Source of the DNA: Nipponacmea schrenckii
Lineage: Eukaryota > Mollusca > Gastropoda > Lottiidae
Direction: 5' to 3'
DNA length: 64,000 nt
NCBI GenBank assembly: GCA_030562195.1
Contig: JAUJPP010000001.1
Span: forward strand, 12,764,472 to 12,828,471
Every line of letters begins with the position of its first letter. Positions within the stretch are counted from its first letter, which is position 1. Shown here piece after piece: positions 28,501 to 43,500 of the stretch. Under the pieces are notes generated by a model that saw only the letters and a program-made list of their open reading frames with translations, searched no databases and was not told where the DNA came from. The position numbers were made by a program, and so were the translations under genes.

Positions 28501-31500
28501 AGTTATCTCTATTAAGATCAGTAAACTGATTGATAACCTGTAAAACTCATTAACTACATTCTAAAAACATATCATCTTCCAATTTAACATAATTTACATT
28601 GAATCAAAACCACACAATATGGTGTGCCAAAAGACAAGATAAGCACAAAAGAAAGTGTTAAAAAAACTCACCCATCCCATTAACTTTTTCAACATTTTAT
28701 AAGAATTCCTTACTAATGTAATATAGTTCCTTTATATAAGAAGATTATCAGGTAAATGATTGGAATAAACACAGAAGATATTATCAGTGGTTTACATCAA
28801 ATATACTTTCTGTAGATTCAATTATATAATAATTAATAAGTTGTCTTATAGTCTACACAAACACACTGTATCAAATCAACAAATCTCACTGCTGGCACAC
28901 TAATAATGATTATAAATCATGCAGAAACCAAGGTGCTGGCTGCCCAATTCTGATAATGGCTACCACTGAAGGAATTTCTACCTGAGTTAAGGCCACTTCA
29001 AGTTACACGTCTGCTTCAGCAAGTATCATTTTCTACCCACAAGACGTCTGCTAATTATTTTCTCTAATGATGTTAGGCTGTAGTATGTTATGAATTATCT
29101 AATACATTATGACTTCTGTTCTGAATATTTAATGAGTTTGAGATAATTTCTTGTATTTCCATGAAACAAATGTTTTTATTTTAGAATCCTCAGGCATGCT
29201 GCCAGTATATTAGCACTAAACAGGAAACACAATGCAATATAGTACTAGTAGAGATTTGGTTCACCTTCACCTAAAGTTAAGATTCTATCTAATGATAACA
29301 GAGTTATATGGGAACTTGATTGTTTGAAATTTTCATTGTTGGTCTTGATTCTATTTACATAAGGAATGAGCTTGTACACTTCTCAAGACCAGTAACTTCA
29401 TGCAGTGTGTAATGAGGGAAACTTTATTGATTTTCGTTACTTTCTCATACTTCCCTCTTACAAGCAGGAAAATATCTGATTTTATTCAAGAATATAGACA
29501 TTTTAGTCTCCATACAGATGTCCATTAAAGGAAACCATTTATCAGAGTCGAATTATTTTTCTATTAGGTATCGAAACAGCTTTGATCAATGAAGGCTTTC
29601 ATGTTATGCATTAATTTTTTGGCAATCAGAGTTCCAAACCATTAACCATTGAATTAATGGGCTGAAAATTTGAATATATTCATTTGACCCACTTTGATTT
29701 AATTAAAATATTAACTCCTATTGAGATCTGAACAATAAAGAAATATGATCTACATTATAAACTAATAAACAAGTACAACCAGATGTCTGCTTATCATCAC
29801 ATGGTGATCATAATCAAGTACATCTAAATTCGAGTAGCCTTATATATGAAACAGATGAGCAGCAAATTTGTGAAATAAAATAATCAGACTACTCTTCCAA
29901 ACCTGAAGAAGGAAACTCTACACAGTGTGTCACCCCAGGATTTGTGCCAGGACAGCAACATTAGACAATAATTCAAGAGATATTTAATCTATACAGCCTG
30001 TAGTGCATGAAACTTATTATTTTAGATTATTGCCCTACCTATAGGGATATACAAGCTTTCACATAAGACCCTCTACTTGATCATTTAGGATGATTTATTG
30101 CAAAGTAGACTTATTTAGCCTCTTGGGATAAAAAAAAGATGAAAAAGTAAATATTAAGCTAGCAGACATAAAATACACAATTATTGATTTATATTCCCTA
30201 AGCTGAATATATAGCCACAGACATTACTATATACATATGTAGATATTTATTTACCAGACACCCTCCAGTCCAATAGAAACAACAGAATATTCGGAATTCT
30301 TTACTGTATTACTATGGGGATATGCAAAAAGTGGATTTCAATTTGCATCATGAAATGCCTTCTCAACCTTAACTCCCCAGACAAGATAAATGAAGTCATG
30401 CTGCTCTTGTATCACAACATTTAAATACTACGATTAGACAACTGCATCTCTTAATAGCTAATTTGATTCAAATTTTTAGCTGTAGATTCCTATGTTGTAT
30501 AGCAAGACAATATAAAGCTACAATTAAAAGTTATTAATGTATCAAACTTTTGCAACTGCAAAATGTCATAGAGCAAACTGCACTTCATTTTAGCCCAATC
30601 TAGTACAAAGAAAAAAAAAGAACATAATTTCATATCCTATCAGTTTGGATATATTTTCATCAATTCATTTTATGATTAGCAAAAATATGCCTTTCATCAA
30701 ATTTCAAAATGAGACTTACTGCAACAAAATTGTGAGTATTTCAGTCTCATAAAGAGACTTTAAAGAGGTTCTTTAAATTTGGATTTGCATCTGGGACACT
30801 GATACCATCAATTTACACCATACCAATTTTCAGTTAGTGGTTACTATGATTCCACTTAATGGCATATACTGCAAAATATGTTTGTTTTACATAAGCCTTT
30901 CACCATTAGTGATGTCATTTTTTACTGGAATAACAGGAACCACAGACATCTGCTTCAAAATTGGAATGGTGTAAATTGATGCTATCATAAAAACATTCAA
31001 AACCTCTATAGATGCTATCATAAAAACATTCAAAACCTCTATAGATGCTTTCATAAAAACATTCAAAACCTCTATATCGTTCCTTTGACACTGATTAACA
31101 TTCACATATGTGGTGTACTTAAGCAGAGATATTTAGCTTCTACTGTATCTTTTTGGCTTCATCCCAAAGAATGACATTTTACTTGTTATTCAAGAATTGA
31201 CATTTTCGACTTAACTCTAGGATACAAACAGTAATTAAAGATGGAGACTTTAAGTATTCTGTAGTTTAAAACAAGACAATAACGTCAAACAGAATTCCTG
31301 ATTAGGGATATAGTTGACAAGATAGCATGAATTGTAGTTGAAGCTGAAGTATTTCTTGGAGAAATAAGTTTGCCTTTTACGTCATTGGTGATATTTGAGT
31401 AGGTCACTATCCACCATGTATCATCTATTACGTCGGAATATTGATTGGAATTATTCAGGGATACATGATCTCTTGTCAGATGTCTTAGAATTAATAAAAA

Positions 31501-34500
31501 AAAAGGTTGGGGGGTAGGGGGTTTTATCACATAAATTGACTCAACAAGCTATTTAATTCATCAGAAATTTCGAATTAACCTATAGATACATGTACATACA
31601 GACAACACTCATAGATTGACATCGATAGGAGATGACTGGAACCTATTGTATCAAGGGTCGTATGTCATAAGACTTATCCTCTTAAGATGTTTTTGAGTCT
31701 TTTTCACAAGATGCCAAGTTGCATCTGATTGTAACAAGTTTGTTACAAAAATTTGCATTGAAACTGGATATTATTATATAATTTATTTGTATATATTAAA
31801 AAGAATTTAATTAAAATTAATAGAATCTGCTCATCAATATATTGCAAATGGTAAAGTTGAGTCATATCTGAATACTAAATTGATTTCTGGCCAAATGTGG
31901 AATTAGTGTGAACGTGTCTAGGAGCTGAAATACAGCCTTGAATAATATATCAGAGAACGTGCTCAAGCCAGAAAAGCAGTATACAGATATTGATTCTACA
32001 CTATAAGCCAGTATTGTAAATTCAACATAATAGGAAGTCGAGTTCCACTAACCTAATCAATTTAATTTCTCTACAGTATGGAATAGACATTGACTACAGA
32101 CAGACAAGAGTTGGTTCAACCCACCATTATGCATTTAAGGGGATGAGAGCTTGGTCGTAATCCTGAGTACTAGAGCCTTCCCGGGAGTACTAGCAAAAAA
32201 AAACATATATTGACAAGGTACCTAATAAGCAATAATAAATGAAAGGTTGAACAACTGTTATTCAATATGATTTGGTACATTTTTAGGCCGAAATTAATGG
32301 ATCTTCATTACTCTCCTCTTTGGAGTGATGGGGTTATCCTGCAATTGACACGAAAAATTCATGGGTACCAGGTATAAGGCTAGAAATCGGAGATCAAAAT
32401 GGCTGACATCTTTCATTTAAATTCAAGAGTAGTCTTAAATTTTCTCAAGGGTGTCTTAACTTTAGGATCTAAAATTGGAATTTTCCAAGATAACAAGGTC
32501 AAACTAAGCAAACCAGATATCCAACTTACATATAATAGGCCTATAATAATCACTTCTATCCTTTCAGGGTAGGAATCACATTCAATTATTAGTACACTAC
32601 AATTTACTATTGATTCAGAAAAAGGGGTAGTGTCAACAACAAATCAAATTATTGATTCCAATGAAGGTCTAATTAGATTGAAACAAACATCCAGTTTAGT
32701 TAAGATTAACAAATGACTTACTGTAAAATACAGTCACTGTATACAAACAACAGCTGATTAAAATTTCTCTCTAATCATTATAACATTTCTACTGATTACA
32801 ATAAATATGTACCTAACATTTTAGTTTTGTGGATGCAGGGATGCAGTAAACTAGTATTGCTATATTCCAAAATGAAGATGGTTAAAACTTCTTCTCTAAT
32901 AAATCTTATACCATGTCAACTTATAACAATAAATATCTCTTCACAAGTTAGCAATGTGGACTGCACTCTAAAAGGGATACAGGAAGATGGGAAAAATAGC
33001 AAATGATTACTATTATTCTGCAAAAAAATAACTAAAATTTCTGGTTTCATTTTTTCTTATTCTATTCAACCAATTAATTTACCATAACAATATCAGATAT
33101 GCAGAAACTCTGAAAAAACTCCTAAAAGTGGAACAACACATCGAACTAGATATCCAGATTTGTCTCTATAGAATATTTGGCATCAGATTGGCGTGTTGCC
33201 AGTATGAGATGAACTCTTGTTAATTTAAATTTCTCCTCTAATTAATTTCATTCAACTTCTAAGCCACATGTATGTGGAATCTTTTAAAGGGAAGATTAAC
33301 TATCTGTTTGATTAATAGTACCTTAATCTCTAAGTTAGGTTAATCAGTTTAATGTTCAATGTTCACTGCTGATACTTGAGCATTGAAAATCAGGTGTGTC
33401 AAGAATTATCTTAACTTAGTTAAAACGACTTGAGATTGTCATATACATAAAATATAACATAGAAATAGATAAAACATAATATAGAAAAAGATAAAATATA
33501 ATATAGAAATAGATAAAACATTATAGTAATAGATAAAACATTATGGAAATAGATAAAACATACTATAGAAATAGAAAGTTAACTCTTGGGGTATATTTTG
33601 TGTCGTTCTGGTACTTCTGAAAATTATTAACATAATTATATCACAAGAGCCAAATCAACCCCGATAATGACCAACCATGGCTAATGAAGGTATGTAGAAA
33701 AATTCTTCTAGTGTTCCGAAAGGGTAATCAGATTCATGAAAAGCTGTGATGTCAATAAAGTCACAGGATCTCAATAAATATAGTATAAAGATATAACTTC
33801 TAAAGCAAGCTTAGCAATTACAATTTTCAAGACTCCATTTCTGTGTTATTTCACTCAAATATGAATGCTCTCTAAAAACAACAGAAATGAAACCAATAAA
33901 CTAACTGTATTCAAGGCTATGAAATGAGCAGTATGGTATAGTTAAAACAAGCATAAATCAATATTTTCGACCACCATATCAATACTACTAGTAATATTCT
34001 AGTATTTCTAGGTTATCTGACATCTGTTACCTAGACTAACCTATAGATATATATCAATTTAATTATTGATATACTGCTTCTACTATATGATATTTCAATA
34101 GCTTTTTCAACTCAAATAGAATTCAAATTTAATAACACACAATTCTGCTTGGTTTTAGCACCAAAATCTTCATTATGATTATAACCAATGTATGATGCAC
34201 AATACCAAAATGGACAAAAGCTGTCATTTCAAGACAAGTTTACACTAAATTGCACAAAAAGTCAAGAGATATCTTTGGCTATACAGGTGCTAAAATGAGG
34301 TTTTTAAAATGCTTTAAACCAATCACAAGATCCTGTAAATCATAATTTTTCACTCAAAATTGAAAGAGATATTTGTCAACAATGGAATGTTTAGACACTT
34401 TTATCACAACTGTTGAAACAAAGGAAACAGACAGTTAATGTTTTTAGTTCATAGCCATTGTCCAAGGAACAAAAGAATTGTCCTGTTATGTCCATAAATA

Positions 34501-37500
34501 TAGAAATCTTATGTGAGCTAATTGTTTAAAGATTTGCATGAGTTTTAGCTACAAAACAAAGAAATTACTGAGCACCTGCATTATGTCTTCTGTCCTCTTC
34601 AGTTCATTAAACATTTTCACCTATAGAACAGGTCATGTGTGCCTGTGTCAGTCTACCTTCTGTCGGCCATGTTTAATATGTGTAGTTTATCAATTGCCTT
34701 ACAGGTATAACAAAGGAACACAATTCTTTCAATAAATACAATCAATTTTCATTGACTTGCAGACGGAAAAGTCCTTTATCATTTGTTTGTCACACATAGA
34801 GCATACGTAACGATCTACCGGTACATGCCAAGGTCACTCTTACTATACAGTACACAAGACAAAAAACTTAAGCATTGTACATGTATACAAAAACAGCATT
34901 GTTAGGCCAATAATGTTGGATTTTGTTTAGCTAATATTTGCAAAATTTATTTGTATAAAGAGTACAATAAAATCCCTTTGGTTACTCACCAAAGTAAGAT
35001 TCATTCATAAATTATTCTAATGACCTATCAATGAAGGTGAACCCGTGTCTGCTTTTTAAAAAAGATATATTGAAGAAATAGATTTCTATCTTAAGAGAAT
35101 ACGTTCCTTATACAATATTTCAACTTGAATGAATAAGATTTGACGTTTTTTGTAGATAAAAAAAATGAAAAAATAGTGAAGAATTATTAAGAGGAAGCCA
35201 TATTTCTTTATGCTGAAAAAATTAATCTATAATTCCAGATAAATGTGAAATCCCACCAAATAAGGTAAAAAATCAGATTGAAATCCTATATCCTGGATTT
35301 CTAATGATAAAAATTAAACCATAGCTTACCATCCTGCCTCTAGCGCTTTGTTGCGCGGGTTCCAAAAATTTACAATGACAGCTAAGTCGGCATTATGACT
35401 CAACCCAATGGTTCTAACCTGGCTGTCAGAGTGAGCAACAAGCGTTTTGATTGGTCAATAGTGATAGTGCGTCAACAATGATCCTCAGTTCTCATTAATA
35501 ATACATTCTCTTCATTACAATTTCATTTCAACACTAATCAATAATATAACAATGGCTACCCTTAAGACACGACTGCTACTTTGACAAACTGTGACATTTC
35601 AATACAATTACTTGTATAATTTTCTGGGGTTTGATAAACTTGTTATTGGTGCAATTCATTTCAGACTTTCTGCATATTAGGTTACCTTATGAATAATGCA
35701 GATAAAGGTCCCACTACTGGATTTCCCAGAATTCCTAGGCAATTATTCCAACTAACCAATTGTAGCTGCCTGTTCTGAGAACCGTTTTATTGATCAAACT
35801 TATTGATCCAAAAATCGTGTTTCATCCTTATTTGGTTTTCCTAGAATCAACTGTTTGTTGCATGCAGTGCCAAGCTGACAGATGCCAAAGCATCAAGTAC
35901 ATTTTCTTTTGTCTCGAATGACAATGCCAACTGAAGCTAATATTCCAAGAACCAAGCATGTTGATGAATTCCCAGAAGACTGTACAACAATGTCATTGGT
36001 TAATACATTGTGTTATCTGTAAAAATCTACAAGCCATGAAGAGTGTTCATAAATATATAATACAATTAATCGGTTTCCATTTATCTTAAAGTAACCCTTG
36101 ATTGACATGGAATCATGTGTTTAAACAGGCCGATCCTAATTCATACACATGGCACAGTCAGTGGTGTTGATATGAGGGGGAGAGCCATAGCAAATCAACT
36201 ATATAAAACTTGCCAGGCTTAGCATATTATAACTAGCATTGACAGAATGAAATACAGAAAGCATAAAAAAATGTTTTAGAGTAAAATGAAAGATTTTGAA
36301 AGATAAAGTGTGAGGTCCATTGATACTTAAATAACCCGGTCAATAATGTTTGATGGAACCAGTATTCCTCTTATATATTTCAGATTTAGAAGCTTGTGAA
36401 CTTTATTTTTAATATTTTTTATTTTTCAAACTAACTTCACAAACAATACTCTCTCACAAGAGGTTACGCCTACATACCTGCGCCTGTGCTTTCGTAACAT
36501 CACTTAACCGTAATGTTACAACCCACAATTCCTAATATAATGTGAACTGCTTATGTTTATGCAATGAATCTGACCCTAATTACCGGTATTTGGTTTTAAA
36601 ATATCAAGGTTATTGAGCTTAATCATTCATCTTAAAAAATATAATTTTGCTATTTCCTTTTCTGTATAGGTTAGATTTTGACATTTTAATTTCTCATCCG
36701 ATTTGCTAGCATGATGAATCAGGTCCTACCAGTTCCTCAGACATGACATACAGACGTGAGTTTGTCACGGATACGGTCTGACATGTAATGTTACTATTTA
36801 TGAGAGTTTTGCACTACAAACATTAGATCACCATTTTTTCTTTTAATTTTCACTGTGACAAAAACAAAATTGGCAGATATGTTGGGTTACTATCTTGCAT
36901 GAATTAAATGAAACTCAAGCTGTATAACAAAAAGTAGTGTGGTTTGTGACAAACTATGTCTGGGTCAATCTAGACATAATCTAATATATATTTAAAGCAA
37001 TTGAATTATGAATAACTTCTGAAGCATATATATCTCCATATAGTTATACTAATATATAGCTCAGGGTCTGATTTATAACTTCGCATTGGATATATGTCAT
37101 TTATTTCTTTACAGCCAATTTTCAGCTACCAGTTTCAAATTGTTTAATAAACAAATTCATTTAAATACTGGTAGCTCCATTTTGTTATACTGATACCAAT
37201 ACAACTTGAACATTTGATCTGATTTATAACTTTGGATTCAAAAAATTTCACGTCAACTTTATTTGAAAAAGTTGTCGAAAGATTTACTACAAATCAGGTA
37301 CCTGAATCATTGTTCACAATAAGACTTTGGTAAAACATACTTCTACAGTTCAATCAAAGATAGCTTGCCAGGCAAGGTAATATATGCCCACTGGTAACAT
37401 TGAATTTGAAAAAAATCACCAGAATGAAATATTCAACCTTCAGTCAAGCATATATAACATTGTCTGGCAAGCTATCTTTTTGAGATAAAACTGGTACAAC

Positions 37501-40500
37501 CTAAGAACGCTTTTTATAACTCTTCTCAATAGTGGTTTTAAAGAGCCTCTGTATTGAAGTATTTCACAACAGAACTGTGTAATGAGCCATGCTCTTAAAT
37601 TGTGGAGCTTATAGAGCTTAACTATTAATGGGTGTGGTTTGGAAATATTTTTTTATTTTATGGAGTTCCTAGGTTATGATGACAAGGTGCATTTGGTACC
37701 CAAGAAAAATGAAAGTAAATTGTATGTAAATGTACTCATTTTTCAACAGGATTTCCTGCTAATATTGAAATTTCTTTATATAGACAGCAGAAACTTCATT
37801 TATTGTTGAATGAAAACAACACATTTCATATCTTTTTAATTCTAAAATATACACAATAATAATATATTCATTCAAGCTACTAAATAGATGATTCGTCCTT
37901 CCTTTTATGTTTTTTTATCATTTCATCCCAAACTTTCTATAACTTTTTTCTGGTCTACAAATAGAAAACAAAACAAGTGTTAATTATTTATAAAAAATAC
38001 CATCATTACCCCACTGCTTGTATTGGAGCTCCACTGTCATCAAGTTTATCAATTTGGCATTTTTGGGGGATAGTTAATCTATATATACCACATTTGTAAT
38101 TGAATCAATCAATTGGCCTACAGTAGGATTTATTTAGCCTAACAATTTTGCCTTAACTAATTTATTTAAATGAAAAAGTTTAAAATCAATTGAATCATAT
38201 ACCAATACAAAACTTGAATATATTTTTTGTTGCTACTATTCTATAACGTTGCCTACATGACATGTAGATTTGTATATTTAGAAACATGGGTGGTTACACT
38301 GTTTCAATATGTCATATTAAACCTATTATTTCGCCTGAAAGAAGATTCTAATCCAGGTAAAGGAATTAAAAAGTTAAAAATTTATAATTGGAATTTAAAA
38401 TTAATTTGGAACACTCTAAATTGGTTATCTATTCAAAATATCGTTTAGCAAAAATTTAAAATTTTTTAAGTTTTTGATATTTCTATGGTTTATAGAATTT
38501 AGGAATCTATGTGTAAGTGTGTTAAGGTTAGGTGTGGAGTTAGGATTGATGTTAATATATGGAGAGGAATTGAAAAATCATTCCAATATATATTCCTAAA
38601 TTTTACAGACCACAGAAGTATAAAATTGAAATATATTCCAATGAAATATTTGAAATGTAACCTTTCCAGATTGTACAAAAATTCTTCAAATACCAATACA
38701 AAATTTTCACATCAGAAGCAAAAATTCGAATTAAGTTGTGTCTGAAGGGTTATTTAACCTTTTTCAACAATTTATTTTCATGATATCCAAATGTTAAATC
38801 TTGGGTCATATAGCTTTATATAACCAATTGCATTTATAAACAATAATCTAAATATCATTTGATGGCTCCGTTTAAAATAGTAGGCCCTATTTCTCACCTT
38901 AGTCACAAGAAATGCGTAAAAAATGGTTCAACTTAACCGCAGAATCAATAATTGCAGTCTATTGAGACCATCAAATTAAAATTTAGAAGTTATCAAGTAA
39001 TTTTGATGAATTTGAAAAAAAAATTAAATAGTGGTTCTAATATCGATCATCAAAAAAATCCTGCAAAATATTCTAAGTTATGAAATAGATATTCTAATCA
39101 AAACAGGGTTTCAAATCATTAAAAACTAAAATAGATTTACCACAGAATCAATATTTCTGGTAAAAAAAACACAAATTTATGAAATTTGAAAGATATCAAA
39201 GTGAACTGAACAGAAAATTTGGTCATTTGGTTATTTCTAACCATTACAAGTTCATAACTTGTAGAACACAAGCTTCATTGAAAAACTAAACGAACAGGGA
39301 TAAATATGATTTTCTTACTGCCAGAAGATTGAAACCGAATACAAACAGGGTATATATTAAATAATAAAATTCATTTGAAAGAGAAAAGCTCATCTCATTC
39401 TGTTAACAACCTTTTCTGATTCAGAAGAACATGTGAACTCACTGAACAGTAGTGGGAAGCAGTAATGGTATTGATGGTATCCATATAAATATTAAATAGT
39501 TAAATTATTCATTTAATACATATACATACATATTTAAAAAACACATAAAGCATTATAAAATTTAGGATTATCAAAATAAATGCCTGTAAGTCATGCATGT
39601 CAAAATAAATTCCTGTAAGCCATGCATGTCAAAATAAATTCCTGTAAGCCATGCATGTCAAAATTAATTCCTGTAAGCCATGCATGTCAAAATAAATGCA
39701 TGTAAGCCATGCATGACAAAATAAATGCCTGTAAGCCATGCATGTCAAAATAAATGCATGTAAGCCATGCAAATCAAAATAAATTCCTGTAAGCCATGCA
39801 TGTCAAAATAATTTCCTGTAAGCGATGCATGTCAAAATAAATGCCTGTAAGCCATGCATGTCAAAATAAATTCCTGACTATCATATTTATGAAGGTTCTA
39901 TAGCACACTCAGGGTTCCAGCTGTAAATGGGTACCAACAATCCAGGAAAGAACAATGCTTGGAGGTTTGAACAAAATAAAGAGATTGATATTCAAATGGT
40001 TGTTACACGATGCTATCACTTAATGGTCTTAATCCCACAGCCAGTCCCACCGCCAGAGTTTAGTATGCCACCCAATAGACGCCCAAGTTTGACCGCCTTT
40101 ATCCATTGGACACATGAAAACTGATAATAATTTAGAAAAATATCTGGCACTAGTCTAGATTTGATCCCCCTGAAGTAAGGTACAAAATATAGAATGTCAT
40201 TTGATTTTTTGTTGATCTAATTTGCAACCGTAGGACTTCATGACCACACCTACTCAGAGCCGCCCTGCAGTAATAGTGGCCCCCACACCTACCACAAGCT
40301 TGCCTTCAGCTGTCATGCAGGTCGCCGTACTCTACCCAGTTTAGTAAAAAAACAACATCATCAATCTTATAGCCATTTCTACACAGGGAGAATTCTAATA
40401 TATAAGACTGAAATATGTCCAGTTAAAGCCAAAATTTAGTTTTAGACAACTCCCCTTATCCTAAAGAAGTTGTATTCATAAACAAAGCCCCTGTTGAACT

Positions 40501-43500
40501 TGGAAATACACTCATACTTGGAAGTTGATTTCATGTTGCTGACTAAAATATTGCCCACATAAAATCAACCTTTATAAATCTGAGAGCTTTAAACATTCAT
40601 TCTTTACACCTTATATGATACACAGCTCATCAGATTATAGCCTCAGTGGGGGTAAGAATTGAATTGGGAAGAGAAAATTTGGCCAGACTTCCCTTATAAC
40701 CTAAAGAAGTCATCTTTTCTCTTAAAAAAAAAGGGTTTTAAGTTTGACTAGTATAAAACACATTCACACATTAACTGAAAAGTTCAACAGGCAGCATAAA
40801 TAAACCCAATAGATTCTCAGATTCAAGTGTTCCGTTCCCTAGGAAGTTTTACAAGGAGCCCTGTTACGCTTCGGAGAGATTATGCTTTTTATCCTTCTAG
40901 GTGATAGGATCTTATATCGAAACCATGGGAAGATCCCGTTAAGAATGGGAAGAAGATTTGTAATTAACAGAATGTAACAACCAATATGATTACTCTCTTA
41001 CTAATGGTTCTAATGTCCTTTTGTCTTGTAAACAAATGCTCTCTGATCAATGTCATTCCTTCAGTTTTATTATCATATATTATGACATTATCATTCCTTC
41101 AGTTTTATTATCATATATTATAACATTATCATTCCTTCAGTTTTATTTCTATCAAATATATTATATCATTATCATTCCTTCAGTTTTATTATCATATATC
41201 ATAACTTTATCAGATATCATAGCATTATCATTCCTTCAGTTTTATTATCATATATTGTAACATAATCATTGAAGTTGCATATATCATGCAGATCCGACAT
41301 TACTAAATTATCATTCTTTTAGCTTTATTACAATATTCATTCAATTATCATATGAGCCTTAAATTCTAATCCAATATTTATCATAAATTAACTATTGTCA
41401 AAAATCATAACCTGCAATTCCTACAAAGTATTATACTGTTTGTTTATACCTAGTTCCTAATTAGCAACATACATTGTACATACAACGTATATATATATAA
41501 CAAACATAGCAATTTATTTAAGCAATCTTAAATTTCACCTACCTCAGAAAACAACCGAATTTCTTTTGGTTTTTAGATGAATCATCCTTTATTATGTATA
41601 GCTGTAAGATAAAAGTCTCAGATACTAAAACACAGGTTACTGGTATTTTCAATGTGCAAAAAACAAAATTCATGGATAAAATTGGGATCATAGCTCAATT
41701 TGGCATTCTTATCATTCTTGTATGTGACTGTATTCAGATTCTTGCCTTTTTTTATTCAAAAATTCAGATGGACATATTATCATGCTATCAATGTAAAATT
41801 ACATTTACCTTATTAATAAATGGTGTTTACTCTTAGCATTAAATCTTTGATTATAATTACATGCTAGGATATCACTCATATTAAAAACATCACACTGAAA
41901 CACATAAAGATATAAAATAGAAGGCTCTTACACCAATGTCCTGATTTCAAACACATTTTTTTCAATAAAGACAAAATTTTACAATCAAGAAATCAGGCTA
42001 GATTAAAACGAAAATTTCTTATTTATGAAATATATTATTAAATATAGAATGAAATAAATGAAGGCTTACCTAAGAAAAGGCTTGAGGTCCAAAAATGTTC
42101 AAATCTGCATCTGCAGGAAATTTTCTGTTATGTTGCTGACATGACAACAAGAAGTGAACCCTGGGATGTCTGCAGTCTCAATGAACATACAATACAGATG
42201 TAGAGGTCTGTACCCTATACTGATTTCAGCTCATATATCCCATTCACAATACAGGTGTAGAAAGGTCTCTATACTGATATCAGCTCACCCACAATACAGC
42301 CCTTTTGTTTAAATTTCTAGAAAATCTCTAATCCCTGAACGAAATTCATCCTAAAACATTTTACAAACTCCTGAATATATTTCATTCTGAATCAAACATT
42401 TTAACTCAACACAATAGTTGAAGATTAATCAACTCTGATAGTGGATTAATGTTATACTTTGGGAAAAAAACTTTCACTTAACTTTGTCTTTATAATATAA
42501 GATAGCTACGCCCAAACGCAGCATTGAAAGTGAACAAAAAATGAAATATTCAACCTTCAATCATATATTTAAAAAATACTTATGTCAAGTTTTGTCAAAA
42601 TCGGTCAAGAATTTTGACTTGTAGAGTGTTACAAGCCAAAAATGGAACACTATTTTACAGAACAAGGGCTATAATTTATATCAAATATATTCTCAATATT
42701 CTTAATATAATGCCATATTTATTTTGAACCATAGAATAAAATCCACAGAGAAAAGCAATATAAATAGATTGTTCTACAATACATGACACATTATTTATCA
42801 CTATTGTTAACCATGGTGAACTAGATTAGTATGATTGCCAATGTCATCCCTCAAGTATTTAAAAAGGCTCCATGGGGATTTCAAGATCATATTGAACATT
42901 CGGAGACCAGGGGTTTATTTAAACCACATCACAGGCACAGAGGCCGTAACTTTTATTTCTTGACTTTTTTTTTGTGAATTTTTTACATCTTCAACTGCAG
43001 TAAGATTAAAGCTACCTCATTCCTTGAAGTGCCATCATACTGTAAAATCTGTTGATAGGGAAATTTGGAAATGATTCTAGCTAATATTTCACCATCATTA
43101 ATTCTACAAATTCCAGAGCAATTGTACTTTTATATAATATTAATCATTTTGAAATTAGAAAAAAAAGGATTAAACTAAGCCCCTACCCCAAAATTTCAAA
43201 CTAAGCAATAAAAATGAAAATTGGATTAAAAGAGTTTCAGTGGTTTACATTTAACTGCTGTGGTTTTGCCACTAGCAATGGAGGGCTAGCCTAACCATCC
43301 ATGTAATGCCAATCTGTGATTGGTTTCATCTCCATTTTGCTGATAATGGAAAATTACATTTAACTACTTAGACATGGTGAAAAGGTATATTATGAAACAT
43401 GAATTCCTGTTCATTCCCTAGACTGATCTTCTTTTCAAACAAATTAGTTAAAAGAATAAAATGCCATTTATGTTTCTCGAAAGATCTAAGTAAGAACAGC

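Noticed and set aside
28672..28695. An 8-codon candidate first exon (MLKKLMGW) ending at a GTGAGT donor in phase 0.
   Set aside because: It lies in very AT-rich intron without promoter-like context. A short ATG-to-donor frame of this size is expected by chance in an intron of this length. Transcript data could revive it.
31285..31530. An 81-codon minus-strand frame with fairly protein-like composition.
   Set aside because: No family recognised, no compatible splice sites, and one frame of this size in tens of kb of intron is not remarkable.
39571..39875. Regular 29-bp repeats that could be taken for a CRISPR array.
   Set aside because: Units abut with no spacers, vary in sequence, and sit in an animal intron.
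41530..42075. Two donor-like sequences on the minus strand (GAG/GTAGGT near 41542 and TTAG/GTAAGC near 42069) that might mark first exons.
   Set aside because: In the frame required by exon 2, the first has a stop and no ATG, and the second has TAG directly before the donor. They could only be non-coding exons, for which nothing else argues.
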